A stretch of DNA of 64,000 nt from [Flexibacter] sp. ATCC 35208 (GCF_001975825.1 NZ_MTKN01000016.1:62001-126000); one strand, 5' to 3'. Counted from the first letter of the stretch, positions 27,655 to 38,338 are shown. The notes: generated by a model not told the origin, from the letters alone. Made by a program: numbers and translations.

Positions 27655-28404
27655 TTAATAATCATCTGAGACCGGCAGCGAAGCCAATGCTTCCTTTGCA
27701 GATCTTACATTTTCATTCTTTGTATCTTTCACCACTTTCCCATCACGCAACATGACCGTACGACTACTAAATGCAGCAATGTCCGGTTCGTGGGTAACGA
27801 AGACAATTGTTTTGCCCTGCTCCCTGTTTAGCTCCTGCATAAGGGCCATAATCTCGTAGGATGTTCGCGTATCCAGGTTTCCCGTCGCTTCATCCGCTAA
27901 TATCATCACAGGTTCATTTACCAGCGCACGGGCTATGGCCACACGCTGCTGTTGTCCACCAGATAGCTGATTGGGCGTATGGTCCATGCGCTCTGCCAAT
28001 TTCACCGCTTCCAGTGAATGTATAGCTTTCTTACGACGATCCTCATGACTGATCTCCATATTGTACAGCAAAGGCAGTTCTACATTCTCCAATGCAGATG
28101 TACGCGGAAGCAGGTTGTAAGACTGAAACACAAATCCTATTTTACGATTGCGTAGCTGCGCCAGTTCATTCCGGGAAAGTTGTCCGATGTTTACACCATC
28201 CAGTAAGTATGTGCCTTCTGTAGGTTTGTCAAGACAACCCAGTATGTTTAGTAAAGTTGTTTTACCGGAGCCACTGCTTCCCATGATGGTGATGAACTCC
28301 CCCGCAAACACATCGAAGGTGACGCCTTTGAGCGCTCGAACAATTTCTGTGCCCATGCGGAACTCCCTTTTTATTTGTTGTATTTCCAGTATCTTTTTGC
28401 TCAT
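27655..28404 (-). CDS. MacB/LolD-like ABC transporter ATP-binding protein
   Basis: This 249-residue ATPase has Walker [11 protein letters not shown] (41-50), Q-loop [11 protein letters not shown], signature [16 protein letters not shown], Walker [14 protein letters not shown] and the H-loop VTHEPDIA. It belongs to the MacB/LolD/FtsE group that powers mechanotransmission-type exporters. The permease partner is immediately downstream and the adaptor upstream, so the proteins probably form a tripartite efflux or secretion machine across both membranes. Confidence 0.9.
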   Translation of the reverse strand: MSKKILEIQQIKREFRMGTEIVRALKGVTFDVFAGEFITIMGSSGSGKTTLLNILGCLDKPTEGTYLLDGVNIGQLSRNELAQLRNRKIGFVFQSYNLLPRTSALENVELPLLYNMEISHEDRRKKAIHSLEAVKLAERMDHTPNQLSGGQQQRVAIARALVNEPVMILADEATGNLDTRTSYEIMALMQELNREQGKTIVFVTHEPDIAAFSSRTVMLRDGKVVKDTKNENVRSAKEALASLPVSDDY

Positions 28405-28492
28405 CGTTTAAAATGAATGGAACAGACGAAAACCCGCCTGCAAATGAATCGAAAAAACAGTCATCAACCGTCTGTTAATGAAAGATATTAAA

Positions 28493-29743
28493 TCATCGTT
28501 TTCTCCGCTGCGGCATAAACGGACTACTACCAGAACCTGAAGTCTTTGTCCCCTTACTCTCCGCCTCCTGCATCATTGCCGTTATCACATCATCATTTTC
28601 TGTCAACCCTGAAATTACCTCTGCATGCGTATTATCATTCAACCCAATAATCACCTTTCTCTGCACCAACGAATCTCCCTGTCTCACCCACACATAAGTA
28701 GTCGTTACTTTCGACGTATCCGCATGCTGCCTCCTCACTGTATCCTGCGCCCCTCCCGTTACAGGCTTTGATAACTTATGCTTCTCGGCCGCCGCAGGTG
28801 CTATACTCACCACTGTAAATTTCTTTGACATCGCTGAATCTGGCTTAAACATCAACGCCTTTGCAGGAACCAATAACGCATGATACTTTTCTGCCGTATA
28901 AATAGTTACCGTTGCCGTCATACCCGGCTTCAATTTCATATCTTCATTCGGCGCACTGATAATCGTGGTATATGTAACCACATTTGAAGACACCGAAGGT
29001 TTCAAGCGTATCTCTTCTACCTTGCCGGAAAATTCATCCTCCAGGAACGCATCTACCGTAAAGGATACACGCTGACTATCTTTTACATTCCCTATATCCG
29101 CCTCATCCACATTGGCCTGCACCTGCATCTTCGTAATATCTTTCGCTAATATAAACAACGTAGGCGTGCTAAAACTTGCTGCCACTGTCTGTCCTACACT
29201 CACAGAACGGCTCAAAACGACTCCGTCAATCGGTGAATAAATTTCTGTAAAGAATAAGTTCCGCTTCGCAGTCGCCAACGATGCCCGAGCACTTTCCACA
29301 CTTGCTTTCGCCGCCTGGTACAGATACTTCGCATTGTCATAGTCTGCTTTGCTCACCGCACCTACATTATATAGTTGTTCTTCTCTTTTGAACTGTGCTT
29401 CTTCATAGATCAACTGACTCTGCGAACTGGCCAGATTACCTTTGTTCCGATCCACTTCTGCCTGCAACAATACCTTGTCCAGCTCAGCGATCAATTGGCC
29501 CTTCTTCACCTGCGAATTAAAGTCAGCATAAATGTACTTGAGCGTACCAGATACCTGCGTACCTACTGCTACAGTATCTACTGGCTGCACATATCCAGTC
29601 GCTGTGACGCTCGTATATATATGACCGTATTTCGGCTTTTCCGTTTCAATGAACACCGGCATCTCTTTCTTTCTAAAAAAGAAAAACCATACGGCTAATA
29701 CAGCCACCACGATCAATATTATTATAAGGACCTTTTTATTCAT
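28493..29743 (-). CDS. MacA/HlyD-type periplasmic adaptor
   Basis: This 416-residue membrane-fusion protein has an N-terminal anchor helix (residues 4-23), a biotinyl-lipoyl-like hammerhead (GYVQPVDTVAVGTQVSGTLK), a coiled-coil hairpin (about 95-165), the second lipoyl half (FFTEIYSPIDGVVLSRSVSVGQTV) and beta-barrel plus C-terminal domains. It links the inner-membrane ABC permease to the outer-membrane TolC homologue encoded 22 bp upstream. The C-terminus ends in a Ser/Gly-rich, basic tail (SGSGSSPFMPQRRKR). Confidence 0.9.
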   Translation of the reverse strand: MNKKVLIIILIVVAVLAVWFFFFRKKEMPVFIETEKPKYGHIYTSVTATGYVQPVDTVAVGTQVSGTLKYIYADFNSQVKKGQLIAELDKVLLQAEVDRNKGNLASSQSQLIYEEAQFKREEQLYNVGAVSKADYDNAKYLYQAAKASVESARASLATAKRNLFFTEIYSPIDGVVLSRSVSVGQTVAASFSTPTLFILAKDITKMQVQANVDEADIGNVKDSQRVSFTVDAFLEDEFSGKVEEIRLKPSVSSNVVTYTTIISAPNEDMKLKPGMTATVTIYTAEKYHALLVPAKALMFKPDSAMSKKFTVVSIAPAAAEKHKLSKPVTGGAQDTVRRQHADTSKVTTTYVWVRQGDSLVQRKVIIGLNDNTHAEVISGLTENDDVITAMMQEAESKGTKTSGSGSSPFMPQRRKR

Positions 29744-29765
29744 CCTATATCAGTTTATACAAATT

Positions 29766-31082
29766 TTACAATGTAACAGGTACTCCCCTGTAGAAATCAT
29801 AGATTCTGATATACAGCGCGGAACTATACTTAGCCTGTATATAAGACTGTAACGCCTGTATGTAGAGATTTTTCTGCACCAGCACTTCCGTCGTATTGGT
29901 AGCGCCGATCTTCAATTGCTCATTCGCTATGCGGTAGGCTTCCTGTGTATACCGCAATTGCTCAACAGCCGCATCATATTGTGACTGAGCATTGAGCACA
30001 TTGATATAAGCCTGCTCCACGTCGTAAGATAAGGTAGTACGTGTATTCTGCAGGGTGAGTTCCGCCTGCCCCACTTCCAGTTTTGCCACCGCTTCATTTA
30101 CCTTGTTCGCCCGCTTGCTGAAGATGGGCACGGAGAGCGTCACGCCTATTTGCTGGTAGAAATTATTGTCCATCTGCCGCATGAAAGAATAGTAACTATT
30201 ATCTGTATAACTGGTCCCTATCCCTGCTCCTGCTGACAATGTAGGCAGATAACCCGCACGGGCTTTCAGTACCCCTATTTTAGCCGATTCCACACTCAGC
30301 TCACTGCTTTTCACTTCAGGACGATTATCCAATGCTGTTTGCCTTGCTTCTGACAAAGTGGTCAACACAGGATTAGACATGATTGTATCCGGTTCCAGCA
30401 CGGCAAAACCCGTATCCGGTGGCAATTGCAATATTTGCTTTAACGTCAGCATATTTTGACGGTGAGTATTCTCCGCCGCTACCAGTGTATATTTATCATT
30501 GGCTAATTGCGCCTGCAACTGGATAAGGTCCTTCAGTGCCACCGTACCCGCATCATAGAACTGTTGCTCCTGTTTTACCTGGGCCTCCGACGTTGCTACT
30601 ACATCTCTGACATACACAATGTTCTCCTTTGCCAGCAGAATATTCAGGTAGGCCTGCGTAATGCTCAGGGTAATATCATTTTCCGAAGCCGCCAGGTCCA
30701 GACCCGCCACCTGCACCAGCAACTGCTTTTGCTTAATATCATTTCTGAGATACCCACCATTGTATAGTGTAACGGAAGCACTGGCGGCCGTAGTACCCGA
30801 GGTAGTTACCCGGGATCTGAGGTCGCCATTCGAGTCTGTCACCTTGGAATAGGTCACAGCAGGTGCTAGGGAGGCCGATACGCCGGGCAATACTGCTGAC
30901 CGGGATAACAAGAGGTCCTGTTCAGAAATACTGCGGCTCAGACGTAAACTATTCAGTGTGATATTATGCGTTTTAGCATAATCAAGGCAGGTCTGGAGGC
31001 TCCACCGTGGAAGGGAGTCCTGTGCCTGTATAGGAGCACACTTACAAACAAAGAAACAAAAGATTATGAGTTTGTTGAACAT
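29766..31082 (-). CDS. TolC family outer-membrane efflux protein
   Basis: This 438-residue protein has a signal peptide ending PIQAQ and two OEP repeats (SLQTCLDYAKTHNITLNSLR at the start of the first, RQTALDNRPEVKSSELSVES in the second). It forms the trimeric outer-membrane channel and is the first gene of the operon with the adaptor, ATPase and permease. ATG 31082 is preferred since it begins the signal peptide; an ATG at 31097 adds five residues. Exported substrates could be peptides, antibiotics or other small molecules. Confidence 0.9.
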   Translation of the reverse strand: MFNKLIIFCFFVCKCAPIQAQDSLPRWSLQTCLDYAKTHNITLNSLRLSRSISEQDLLLSRSAVLPGVSASLAPAVTYSKVTDSNGDLRSRVTTSGTTAASASVTLYNGGYLRNDIKQKQLLVQVAGLDLAASENDITLSITQAYLNILLAKENIVYVRDVVATSEAQVKQEQQFYDAGTVALKDLIQLQAQLANDKYTLVAAENTHRQNMLTLKQILQLPPDTGFAVLEPDTIMSNPVLTTLSEARQTALDNRPEVKSSELSVESAKIGVLKARAGYLPTLSAGAGIGTSYTDNSYYSFMRQMDNNFYQQIGVTLSVPIFSKRANKVNEAVAKLEVGQAELTLQNTRTTLSYDVEQAYINVLNAQSQYDAAVEQLRYTQEAYRIANEQLKIGATNTTEVLVQKNLYIQALQSYIQAKYSSALYIRIYDFYRGVPVTL

Positions 31083-31157
31083 AAAGGAACATTTCAAGAC
31101 AGATACTCATCCGTTACTAATTTAACTAAAAAACGTGCCATGCTGTTCATTTAAAAA

Positions 31158-31198
31158 TGCAAAAGCCTATTTTTCTACCACCGGCAGAAAAATAGGCT
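31158..31198 (-). terminator. Intrinsic terminator of the arabinofuranosidase gene
   Basis: AGCCTATTTTTCT (31164-31176) and AGAAAAATAGGCT (31186-31198) form a perfect 13-bp stem with a 9-nt loop. On the minus strand a T-rich run (complement of the A-tract near 31154-31164) follows. It lies 20 bp beyond the arabinofuranosidase stop codon. Confidence 0.85.
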
Positions 31199-31217
31199 GA
31201 ATGGGAACAGTATTTTA

Positions 31218-33176
31218 TTACTTGTATGGGATCACGAAAACGTTCACAGAGGCCGGTTGCAGGGTTACGCTGGCACTGTTTTTTGTAACAGTCAGCTTTT
31301 GCTGCAACGGAGCTACCAGTGACGGTTGGTCCAAAGTATTGATAGCCAGTTTGTCCGTCGCGGTAAGGATCTGTTGTAAGGCTGCCTCTTTGGTGGTCGT
31401 AGCACCATCCAGCTGGATCTTATAAGGACGGGCAGCTGAGGAAGCATTCACCACTTTCAGCAACAGCTGGTGTTTAGCTGCGTCAATGGTAGCACTGGCG
31501 TAGATGCTGTCCTGCCCAGTGAGTGCCTTCCCATTTTCTGTAACAGGAACAGTGTTGGTGCCTTTGTAGTTGGCAAATAGCTTCTGTACGAAATAATTGG
31601 GCGTACCTACAGATCGCAGGTTGTCGAACCAGATCAGGTCAGGGCGCCATTGCCATGCGTCCACGTGAGCCAGCAGCGGTGCGTAGGAAGCCATGTTCAC
31701 CACATCCGCATTTCTTTCCAGACCGGTCATAAATGCTGCTTCTGCCAGGGCACTACCCCAGGTATTGCGGCTTTCAGGCTGGTCTTTCTCCTTATCCCTG
31801 ATGTGGGCTGCATATTCCCCTGCAAAGATATGGGGCGCTTTACGATCGTAATTATCGTAGCGGGAAGCATTCTGCAGGAACCAGTCTGGCGCCATATAAT
31901 AATGTTCGTCTACCAGGTCTGCTTTGGAACCTTTCAGCTGGGACCAGCCATAATGAAAACGCTCATCGTCCGGAGACGGGCCTACACTGGATACCAGTTT
32001 GATCTCAGGGTGTTTGGTCTTCAGCACGGTTTCCCACATTTTATAACGGGCTATGTACTGGCTATCCCATTGTTCATTACCCACCCCGATCATTTTCAGG
32101 TTAAAAGGCCTGGGATGCCCCATATCGGCCCTCAGTTTTCCCCACTTTGTATCGGTGCCGGCATTGGCAAATTCGATCAGGTCAAGGGCGTCCTGGATAT
32201 AAGCAGGTACATCGTCATCTGCCGCCACTTCGCCGGTATTGAACTGACAGGCCATGCCGCAGTTCAGAATAGGCAGTGGCTCGGCGCCGATGTCCTCAGA
32301 AAGCTGGAAGTATTCAAAGAACCCAAGCCCATAGCTTTGATAGTAATCACCCGGAGCGCGGTATGGGAATTCTGTATTCCAGCGGTTCACGATCAGGGTA
32401 CGCTCTTCGATAGGTCCTACTGTCTTTTTCCATTGGTAACGGTTCACCAAGTCCTTACCTTCCACGATACAGCCACCGGGGAAACGGACAAAACCGGGAT
32501 GGAGGTCAGCCAGCAGTTGTACCAGATCGGTACGGAGACCACCGGGACGCTGTTTCCAGGTATTAGCCGGGAAGAGGGAGAGCATATCCGCATCTATGGT
32601 GCCGTTGCCTTCGAAGAAAACCTGCAGCCCGCCTTTGGACACGGTTTCACTGGCTGTAATGCTTACAGCGTAGTTTTTCCAGTCTTTACCGGGAGTGCCT
32701 ATAGTAGCAGTGCCAATAGGAGCACCTTTGTCATTGAGGAGGACTACCTTAATTGTAAGGTCGCCAGTAGTATTACCAGCCAGCACAGAGAAGTTGTACG
32801 TTTCTCCTTTTTTAAAGCCCATGCCACGGAAACCTTCATTGAAAAGGCCGAAGTTGCCAGCAACAGTAATGTGAGCATAGCGTGGATTGGCTGCATTTTC
32901 AGGGGCACGGTTTACGATCAGGACTTTGCCGTTATTGGCTTCTTTGATCACTTTCCATCCCTGTAAAGGCTGGGCAAATTCAAACGAGCGGTTTTTGACC
33001 AGTTCAGCATAAATGCCGCCGTCTGCCGAGAAGTTAATGTCTTCGAAAAAGATCCCCCACATGGTGGGTTGAACAGTGTGTTGCGGTGTGTTTACTTTGA
33101 CGGTAAGCGTCTGAGCCACGGAAATTGTTCCGGACAATAATAGCGCTGTAAGACAGCGATGAAGTTTGTATCGCAT
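31218..33176 (-). CDS. GH51 alpha-L-arabinofuranosidase
   Basis: This 652-residue exported enzyme has a signal peptide (MRYKLHRCLTALLLSGTISVAQ), an early GH51 strand (MWGIFFEDINFSADGGIYAEL), an inserted CBM4/9-like module (about residues 75-200), and a TIM barrel with acid/base Glu368 in GVGNEQW and nucleophile Glu454 in FAGEYAAH. The C-terminal beta domain ends ASVNVFVIPYK. It should release terminal arabinose from arabinoxylan or arabinan in the periplasm or outside. It lies next to a SusC/SusD pair, but a terminator separates them, so a shared polysaccharide locus is plausible rather than proven. Confidence 0.92.
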   Translation of the reverse strand: MRYKLHRCLTALLLSGTISVAQTLTVKVNTPQHTVQPTMWGIFFEDINFSADGGIYAELVKNRSFEFAQPLQGWKVIKEANNGKVLIVNRAPENAANPRYAHITVAGNFGLFNEGFRGMGFKKGETYNFSVLAGNTTGDLTIKVVLLNDKGAPIGTATIGTPGKDWKNYAVSITASETVSKGGLQVFFEGNGTIDADMLSLFPANTWKQRPGGLRTDLVQLLADLHPGFVRFPGGCIVEGKDLVNRYQWKKTVGPIEERTLIVNRWNTEFPYRAPGDYYQSYGLGFFEYFQLSEDIGAEPLPILNCGMACQFNTGEVAADDDVPAYIQDALDLIEFANAGTDTKWGKLRADMGHPRPFNLKMIGVGNEQWDSQYIARYKMWETVLKTKHPEIKLVSSVGPSPDDERFHYGWSQLKGSKADLVDEHYYMAPDWFLQNASRYDNYDRKAPHIFAGEYAAHIRDKEKDQPESRNTWGSALAEAAFMTGLERNADVVNMASYAPLLAHVDAWQWRPDLIWFDNLRSVGTPNYFVQKLFANYKGTNTVPVTENGKALTGQDSIYASATIDAAKHQLLLKVVNASSAARPYKIQLDGATTTKEAALQQILTATDKLAINTLDQPSLVAPLQQKLTVTKNSASVTLQPASVNVFVIPYK

Positions 33177-33257
33177 AACCAGGAATTATTCAGAAGCCCA
33201 ATATAGGTTTTAAAAAGGAATTTTTGTGTGTACTTTTGACAATTATTTTCAATGCCT

Positions 33258-33289
33258 AAAAAAGGAGCTGTAAAACACAGCTCCTTTTT
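33258..33289. terminator. Intrinsic terminator of the first SusD gene
   Basis: AAAAAGGAGCTGT (33259-33271) and ACAGCTCCTTTTT (33277-33289) form a perfect 13-bp stem with a 5-nt loop. The A/T ends supply a T-run on either strand. It begins 6 bp after the SusD stop. Confidence 0.88.
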
Positions 33290-33295
33290 ACATTA

Positions 33296-34744
33296 TTAAA
33301 AATTTGAATTCTGTACCAGCACACCATTACTCTTATCAATCTCTGATTGTGGTAATGGGAAATAGTAATTCTTAGGTCTTGTAAATGTACGCGCTGCCTG
33401 AATCACAGCTCCAGAAGACGTTAACTTAGGCTGATTGTAAATTGTCGTGATATCAATGATACCCGCCTTATCCCAACGCATCAGATCCTGGTGACGTTCA
33501 TTCTCTCCACACAGCTCTACCCTTCTCTCATGCATTAACGCAGTCATACCTGCATTGGATACGCTTGTTAAACCTACCCGGCTACGAATTGCATTGATTT
33601 CCGCATCACCGGCACCAGTGCCGGTCTGACGGATCTTTGCTTCTGCCACACACAAATAAATGTCTGATGTACGCATCAAAGGATATTTGAAAGAATAGTT
33701 CAAACCACCTGTGCTCGTCCATGCGCAGAACTTGTTATAATGATACCCTGTTGATGACAAAGATGCAGTATAAGTGGCATTACCTGTACCAATATTTATC
33801 ACATCTCCCGGCTTCATAATACATACATCCTTTCGTGGATCACCCACTTCAAATTCATCCAGTAATCCCTGCACGGGCTCAAAGAAATCCCATCCGCCCC
33901 ATGCACGTGGTGCATGATAAGTGATGAAGTCAGAATATCCCCATCCATCCAGTGTCTGTACGTTAAACAACATCTCACTGTTATTGCTGGTAGCAGGTGT
34001 AAAGTTCGCCGCATAGGTAGACTGCAAGGCGTAATTTGAATTTGTGATCACGCTATCACCATACAAAATAGTATTTGCAAAATCATTCTCATAGAGATAC
34101 AGTTTTGCCAGTAAACCCCATGCCGTACCTTTGCTCACCCGACCTGCCTGCGATGCATCGTAACTCTCAGGCAATAAGATCGCCGCTGCTTTCAGGTCTG
34201 CTTCGATCTGTGCATGCACTTCGTCGATAGTAGATTTTGCCTTATTGTAAGTACCGTTTTTGATATCCTCTTCCATGATCATAGGTACATCACCATAGAT
34301 CAAAGCAAGGCGCCAGTAAGCGTATGCACGGAAGAAATGCGCTTCACCTAAACAACGGTTTTTGATATCTGTATCAATACTGGTAATATCTGGAATATAC
34401 AGCAGGGCACTGTTTGATCTGTTCAGCATTTCGTACTTCCACTTCCAGGGTGCTTTCACAGCAGCATTGGAAGCATCGTATGTAAAGGCTTCAAGGTCTG
34501 CCAGTTCAGGATGATCCCCCGCACGATACTGGTCGTCAGAACAGTTGTCGTATACAAACTCACCAAAGCCCGTAAAGTCTTCTTCCAGTAAAATATTATA
34601 GATACCAGTGATGCCATCTACTGCGTCAGATTGATTGCGCCAGTAGTTAGCCGTTGTATAGCTACCTTTTTTCTCTACATCCAATTCCTTGTTACAGGCA
34701 AAGAACGCAGGTACACACAGCAGCAAATATTTCATTCGTTTCAT
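33296..34744 (-). CDS. RagB/SusD family nutrient-binding lipoprotein (pair 1)
   Basis: This 482-residue protein has a lipoprotein signal with lipobox cysteine C17 (AFFAC), then the SusD TPR-like fold (YDNCSDDQYRAG; RNRCLGEAHFFRAYAYWRLA; LYLYENDFANTILYGDSVI) and the C-terminal RagB motif (RVELCGENERHQDLMRWDKAG, PKNYYFPLPQSEIDKS). It sits on the outer surface as the lid of the SusC transporter encoded 21 bp upstream and binds an oligosaccharide or peptide ligand. The nearby GH51 enzyme hints at arabinose-containing glycans. Confidence 0.93.
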   Translation of the reverse strand: MKRMKYLLLCVPAFFACNKELDVEKKGSYTTANYWRNQSDAVDGITGIYNILLEEDFTGFGEFVYDNCSDDQYRAGDHPELADLEAFTYDASNAAVKAPWKWKYEMLNRSNSALLYIPDITSIDTDIKNRCLGEAHFFRAYAYWRLALIYGDVPMIMEEDIKNGTYNKAKSTIDEVHAQIEADLKAAAILLPESYDASQAGRVSKGTAWGLLAKLYLYENDFANTILYGDSVITNSNYALQSTYAANFTPATSNNSEMLFNVQTLDGWGYSDFITYHAPRAWGGWDFFEPVQGLLDEFEVGDPRKDVCIMKPGDVINIGTGNATYTASLSSTGYHYNKFCAWTSTGGLNYSFKYPLMRTSDIYLCVAEAKIRQTGTGAGDAEINAIRSRVGLTSVSNAGMTALMHERRVELCGENERHQDLMRWDKAGIIDITTIYNQPKLTSSGAVIQAARTFTRPKNYYFPLPQSEIDKSNGVLVQNSNF

Positions 34745-34765
34745 TGCTTAATTCGTTTTGCTTGT

Positions 34766-37700
34766 TTAGAAATTCATGGTTGCACCAAAAGTGAATACAC
34801 GGGCCTGTGGGTAAGTAGCCACGTCTACACCGCGCATGAGGTTACCATCTCCACCTGAAGCGGAAGCATAACCCAGCTCAGGATTCAGTCCTTTGTATTT
34901 GGTGATCATGAACACATTCTGACCAGTAGCATAGATCCTGATATCAGAAATCCCTGATTTGCCCCATACATGAGAAGGAATCGTATAGCCAAGGGTGACA
35001 TTTCTCAGAGAGAAATAATTACCACTTTCTACAAAACGATCTGATGTACGTGCGTTCTGATTGGCATCTACAAGAGACATGCGTGGCATACTGTTGCTGG
35101 TACCTTCACCATGCCAGCGGCCCATTGCTTCTGCATACATGTTGTATGAGTAGGTAGGATCCAGCCCTTGCATTCTGTCAGCATTATACAGTTTCACACC
35201 TGCTACACCTGCAAAGTTTGCACTCAGATCAAAGCCTTTATATTCAATACCAGCTTGTATTCCGTAAGTCATACGTGGGTTAGGATCACCCAGGTTAGTG
35301 CGGTCATTTTCGTCGATCTTGCCATCACCGTTGATATCTACGAAACGTACATCACCGGGTTTGATATCGGCCCTGTTATTATCATTAGCCACATTCGCAT
35401 CGTTGTCAATAGCAGTCTGGTTCTGATAGATACCATTCGTCTTCCAGCCATAAAAGGAAGCAATCGGCTGTCCTTCGTAGGTACGGGAAATTTCCTGTGC
35501 CTGACGGCCATAAGGCGTAGAGCTGATATAGGTACCGGAGTACAGACGGGTCACGCGGTTCTTAATGAAGGATGCATTCACACCTACATTATAATGCACG
35601 GCCTGTTTGCCACCACGGTAGCTCAATTCAATTTCCCATCCTTTGTTGCTCATCTGACCGATGTTCTGATCAGGAATTGTACTTGTACCATGTACATCCA
35701 GTTCAGGATAAGGTACCAGCATGTCGCGGGTATTCTTGTTGAACCAGGTCACAGTGGCATTCAGGGCGTTTTTAAAGAAGCCCATTTCGACGCTGATATT
35801 GGTCATCTCTGCCTTTTCCCAGGTAATGTTAGGGTTGGCGAGAGAACTGTTCCAGATACCTGTTGTAGCATTACCACCGAAGGAGTATTTACGGTCCTTG
35901 GTTATTATCGCGAGGTATTGGTAGTCGGTTACGTTCTGGTTACCCAGCTGTCCCCAGCCACCGGTGATTTTCAGGTTGCTCATGAAGCCGACGTTGTCTT
36001 TGAAGAAAGCTTCATCGCTCACGCGCCAACCCAGTGAGAAAGCCGGGAAATAACCCCAGCGCTGGTTTTTCGGGAAACGGCTGGAACCATCAGCACGGAA
36101 AGTACCGGTGAAGAGGTATTTACCTTTATAACCATAGAACGCACGCAGGAAGCCGGAGGCAATGGCGCTCTCCGGATTGTAGTTACCGGAAGCATTGTAT
36201 ACAGTAGTACCGTTGTCAAGCACACGCTGATCCGCGGATTCGTCGGTATAACCCCAGCGCTCTGCACGGAAGTAGTTGCCCTGTGTTTTTTGAATAGAGT
36301 AACCACCAGTCAATGTCACCTGGTGAACGTTATTGAAAGTCTTGTTGTACGTCAGGAAGGCTTCGCCCAATGCGGTACCATTAGATTCGGTACGTTGCCA
36401 CAGGTCAGCGTTTGCGCTCACGCGGGTCTGATCGAGAATGGCAGGGGTGAAGCTATATTGCTGGTAGATGTTGCCATCGTAACCGCCGTTCACACGTAAG
36501 GAGAGGCCATCTATGATCTGTACTTCACCATAAACACTGGCGAGTACACGATAGGTCTTGCTCCAGGCATCGATATTTTCAACAGTGAATACAGGGTTGT
36601 TAATGTCCCCCAGCTCGTTGCTGGCCTTCGCTGTACCATAGCTGCCATCATCGTTTCTTACAGGAATAGCAGGGTTAAAGCGAAGTGCGCTGAAGATCAG
36701 ACCTGTTTGTGAAGAATACGTATCAAAGCCTTTGGCATTGCGGTAAGTAAGCTGAAGGTTCTCTCCTACTTTCACACGACTACCGAGTTTATGTTCGGAG
36801 TTAATACGGAAACTATAACGCTTGAAGAAGGTATTTTCGATCATCCCTTTTTCATCGTAATAACCAGCGCTGAAAAGGTAGTTTGAAACAGCGCTACCGC
36901 CACGCAGGTTCACATCTGCATTCGTAGTGGAACCGGTGCCGATCAGTGCTCTTTGCCAGTCGGTACGCTGTACCGCATAGTAAGGATCCTGCCAAAGGGA
37001 GTTGATGGCCACACCATCGTTGGTATAACGTTCCTGTTTCAGCTGTACGAGTTCAGGAGCGGTGAGTAATGGAATGTAACGGCGTGCGTTGGAAGTACCT
37101 TTATAAACATTCACGGTAGCGTGGGTTTTCTCGCCATAGCCTCCTCTCTTCGTGGTGATGATCACCACACCGTTTGCAGCGCGGGTACCGTAGATAGCGG
37201 AGCTGGAAGCGTCTTTCAGGATTTCCATAGAGGCGATGTCATTCGGACTCACATCGCTCATGCCGGTAGCGGGCACACCATCTATAATAATAAGTGGTTC
37301 CGCATTGTTGATAGTACCTGTACCCCGGATACGAATACTCGGTTCAGTACCTGGGGAACCATCGGAACGCACAATGTCTACACCGGGTACTTTACCCTGT
37401 ATAGCCTGTGCGGCGTCGCTGACAGGCAGGTTTTTGATATCGGAACCTTTGATGGACGATATGGTACCTGTTACATCGCGACGGTTTTGTGTACCATAAC
37501 CGACTACAACTACTTCACCCAGGCCTTTGGAAGTGGATTGCAGTGATACAGCAAACGTGATCTGGGTGCCGATAGTGATTGTTTGCTGGGTATAACCCAT
37601 AAACGAGAAAGTCAGACTTTTTGCGGATTCAGGGACCTGCAAAGAGAAATGGCCTTTGGCATCAGTAATGGTGCCGGATGTGGTGCCCGGCAATGTGATG

Positions 37701-37837
37701 TTTACACCAGGGAGGCCGCTGCTATCGCTGGCATCTTTGACCATCCCGGAGATGGTACGCTGTGCGAGTGCCGCCGTGGTTAGCAGGCACGAAATGAATA
37801 GAAGGAAGCATAGCTTGCCCAATGGTTTGTACCTCAT
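34766..37837 (-). CDS. SusC/RagA family TonB-linked outer-membrane transporter (pair 1)
   Basis: This 1,023-residue protein has a signal peptide (ending TTAALAQ), a CarboxypepD_reg-like beta domain (residues 27-110), a SusC box (GLGEVVVVGYGTQNRRDVTG), a TonB plug (IRIRGTGTINNAEPLIIIDG, NGVVIITTKRG) and a 22-strand barrel ending in Phe (VFTFGATMNF). No STN domain is present, so sigma/anti-sigma signalling is not expected. It forms a transport complex with the adjacent SusD. The upstream gap of about 500 bp should hold its promoter. Confidence 0.94.
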   Translation of the reverse strand: MRYKPLGKLCFLLFISCLLTTAALAQRTISGMVKDASDSSGLPGVNITLPGTTSGTITDAKGHFSLQVPESAKSLTFSFMGYTQQTITIGTQITFAVSLQSTSKGLGEVVVVGYGTQNRRDVTGTISSIKGSDIKNLPVSDAAQAIQGKVPGVDIVRSDGSPGTEPSIRIRGTGTINNAEPLIIIDGVPATGMSDVSPNDIASMEILKDASSSAIYGTRAANGVVIITTKRGGYGEKTHATVNVYKGTSNARRYIPLLTAPELVQLKQERYTNDGVAINSLWQDPYYAVQRTDWQRALIGTGSTTNADVNLRGGSAVSNYLFSAGYYDEKGMIENTFFKRYSFRINSEHKLGSRVKVGENLQLTYRNAKGFDTYSSQTGLIFSALRFNPAIPVRNDDGSYGTAKASNELGDINNPVFTVENIDAWSKTYRVLASVYGEVQIIDGLSLRVNGGYDGNIYQQYSFTPAILDQTRVSANADLWQRTESNGTALGEAFLTYNKTFNNVHQVTLTGGYSIQKTQGNYFRAERWGYTDESADQRVLDNGTTVYNASGNYNPESAIASGFLRAFYGYKGKYLFTGTFRADGSSRFPKNQRWGYFPAFSLGWRVSDEAFFKDNVGFMSNLKITGGWGQLGNQNVTDYQYLAIITKDRKYSFGGNATTGIWNSSLANPNITWEKAEMTNISVEMGFFKNALNATVTWFNKNTRDMLVPYPELDVHGTSTIPDQNIGQMSNKGWEIELSYRGGKQAVHYNVGVNASFIKNRVTRLYSGTYISSTPYGRQAQEISRTYEGQPIASFYGWKTNGIYQNQTAIDNDANVANDNNRADIKPGDVRFVDINGDGKIDENDRTNLGDPNPRMTYGIQAGIEYKGFDLSANFAGVAGVKLYNADRMQGLDPTYSYNMYAEAMGRWHGEGTSNSMPRMSLVDANQNARTSDRFVESGNYFSLRNVTLGYTIPSHVWGKSGISDIRIYATGQNVFMITKYKGLNPELGYASASGGDGNLMRGVDVATYPQARVFTFGATMNF

Positions 37838-38338
37838 AGCAAAGTAAGTAGTTGGATTTTGGAAAAACGTAATTATAATATCAAGGAAGCTTACACACTG
37901 TTCGCTGGCATTACATTCAAGTGGTGTACATTATTAATAGGAACACTTTTTTACGATGTCACATTCACAGATATAAAAGTAAAAGTAGACTTTCTTAACA
38001 AGATATTATGATATTAATTTAACGAGTTTAAAAAAATTTAGCCAGTAAACATGCTTCTTTTTTAAGCTTACTATTCCCAGTATGAAAACGTATACCCGGT
38101 CTTGTTACTTCATATCTACAGTTTCCCCGCAGTGCGGACTTACTTTCTTTAGTAAAGTTTAATGGGATTGGAAAAACTACTCAAATAAGAAAACGACACA
38201 AGTATCTGTTTTTCAATATATTATATAAAAACGAATTGTCTTTAACATTTTCTTAGAAGATTCTTGCACCGTTTTGGTTATTTACTCATCAACCATCATT
38301 TATTGATTTTTTATTTAACCAATTAAAATTGAAAAACC
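37838..38338. other. AT-rich divergent intergenic region
   Basis: About 500 bp separate the leftward SusC gene from the rightward DTA-repeat gene, so both promoters must lie here. I see no ORF or stable hairpin, and no clear match to TTTG-N20-TAnnTTTG on either strand. A short palindromic stretch, ACTTTCTTTAGTAAAGT, near 38142-38158 is the only symmetry noted. Confidence 0.5.

Noticed and set aside
31650-32966. 438-codon ORF on the plus strand across the GH51 gene
   Set aside because: The opposite strand encodes a complete GH51 enzyme with both catalytic glutamates. The plus-strand product has no recognisable domain and is a shadow.
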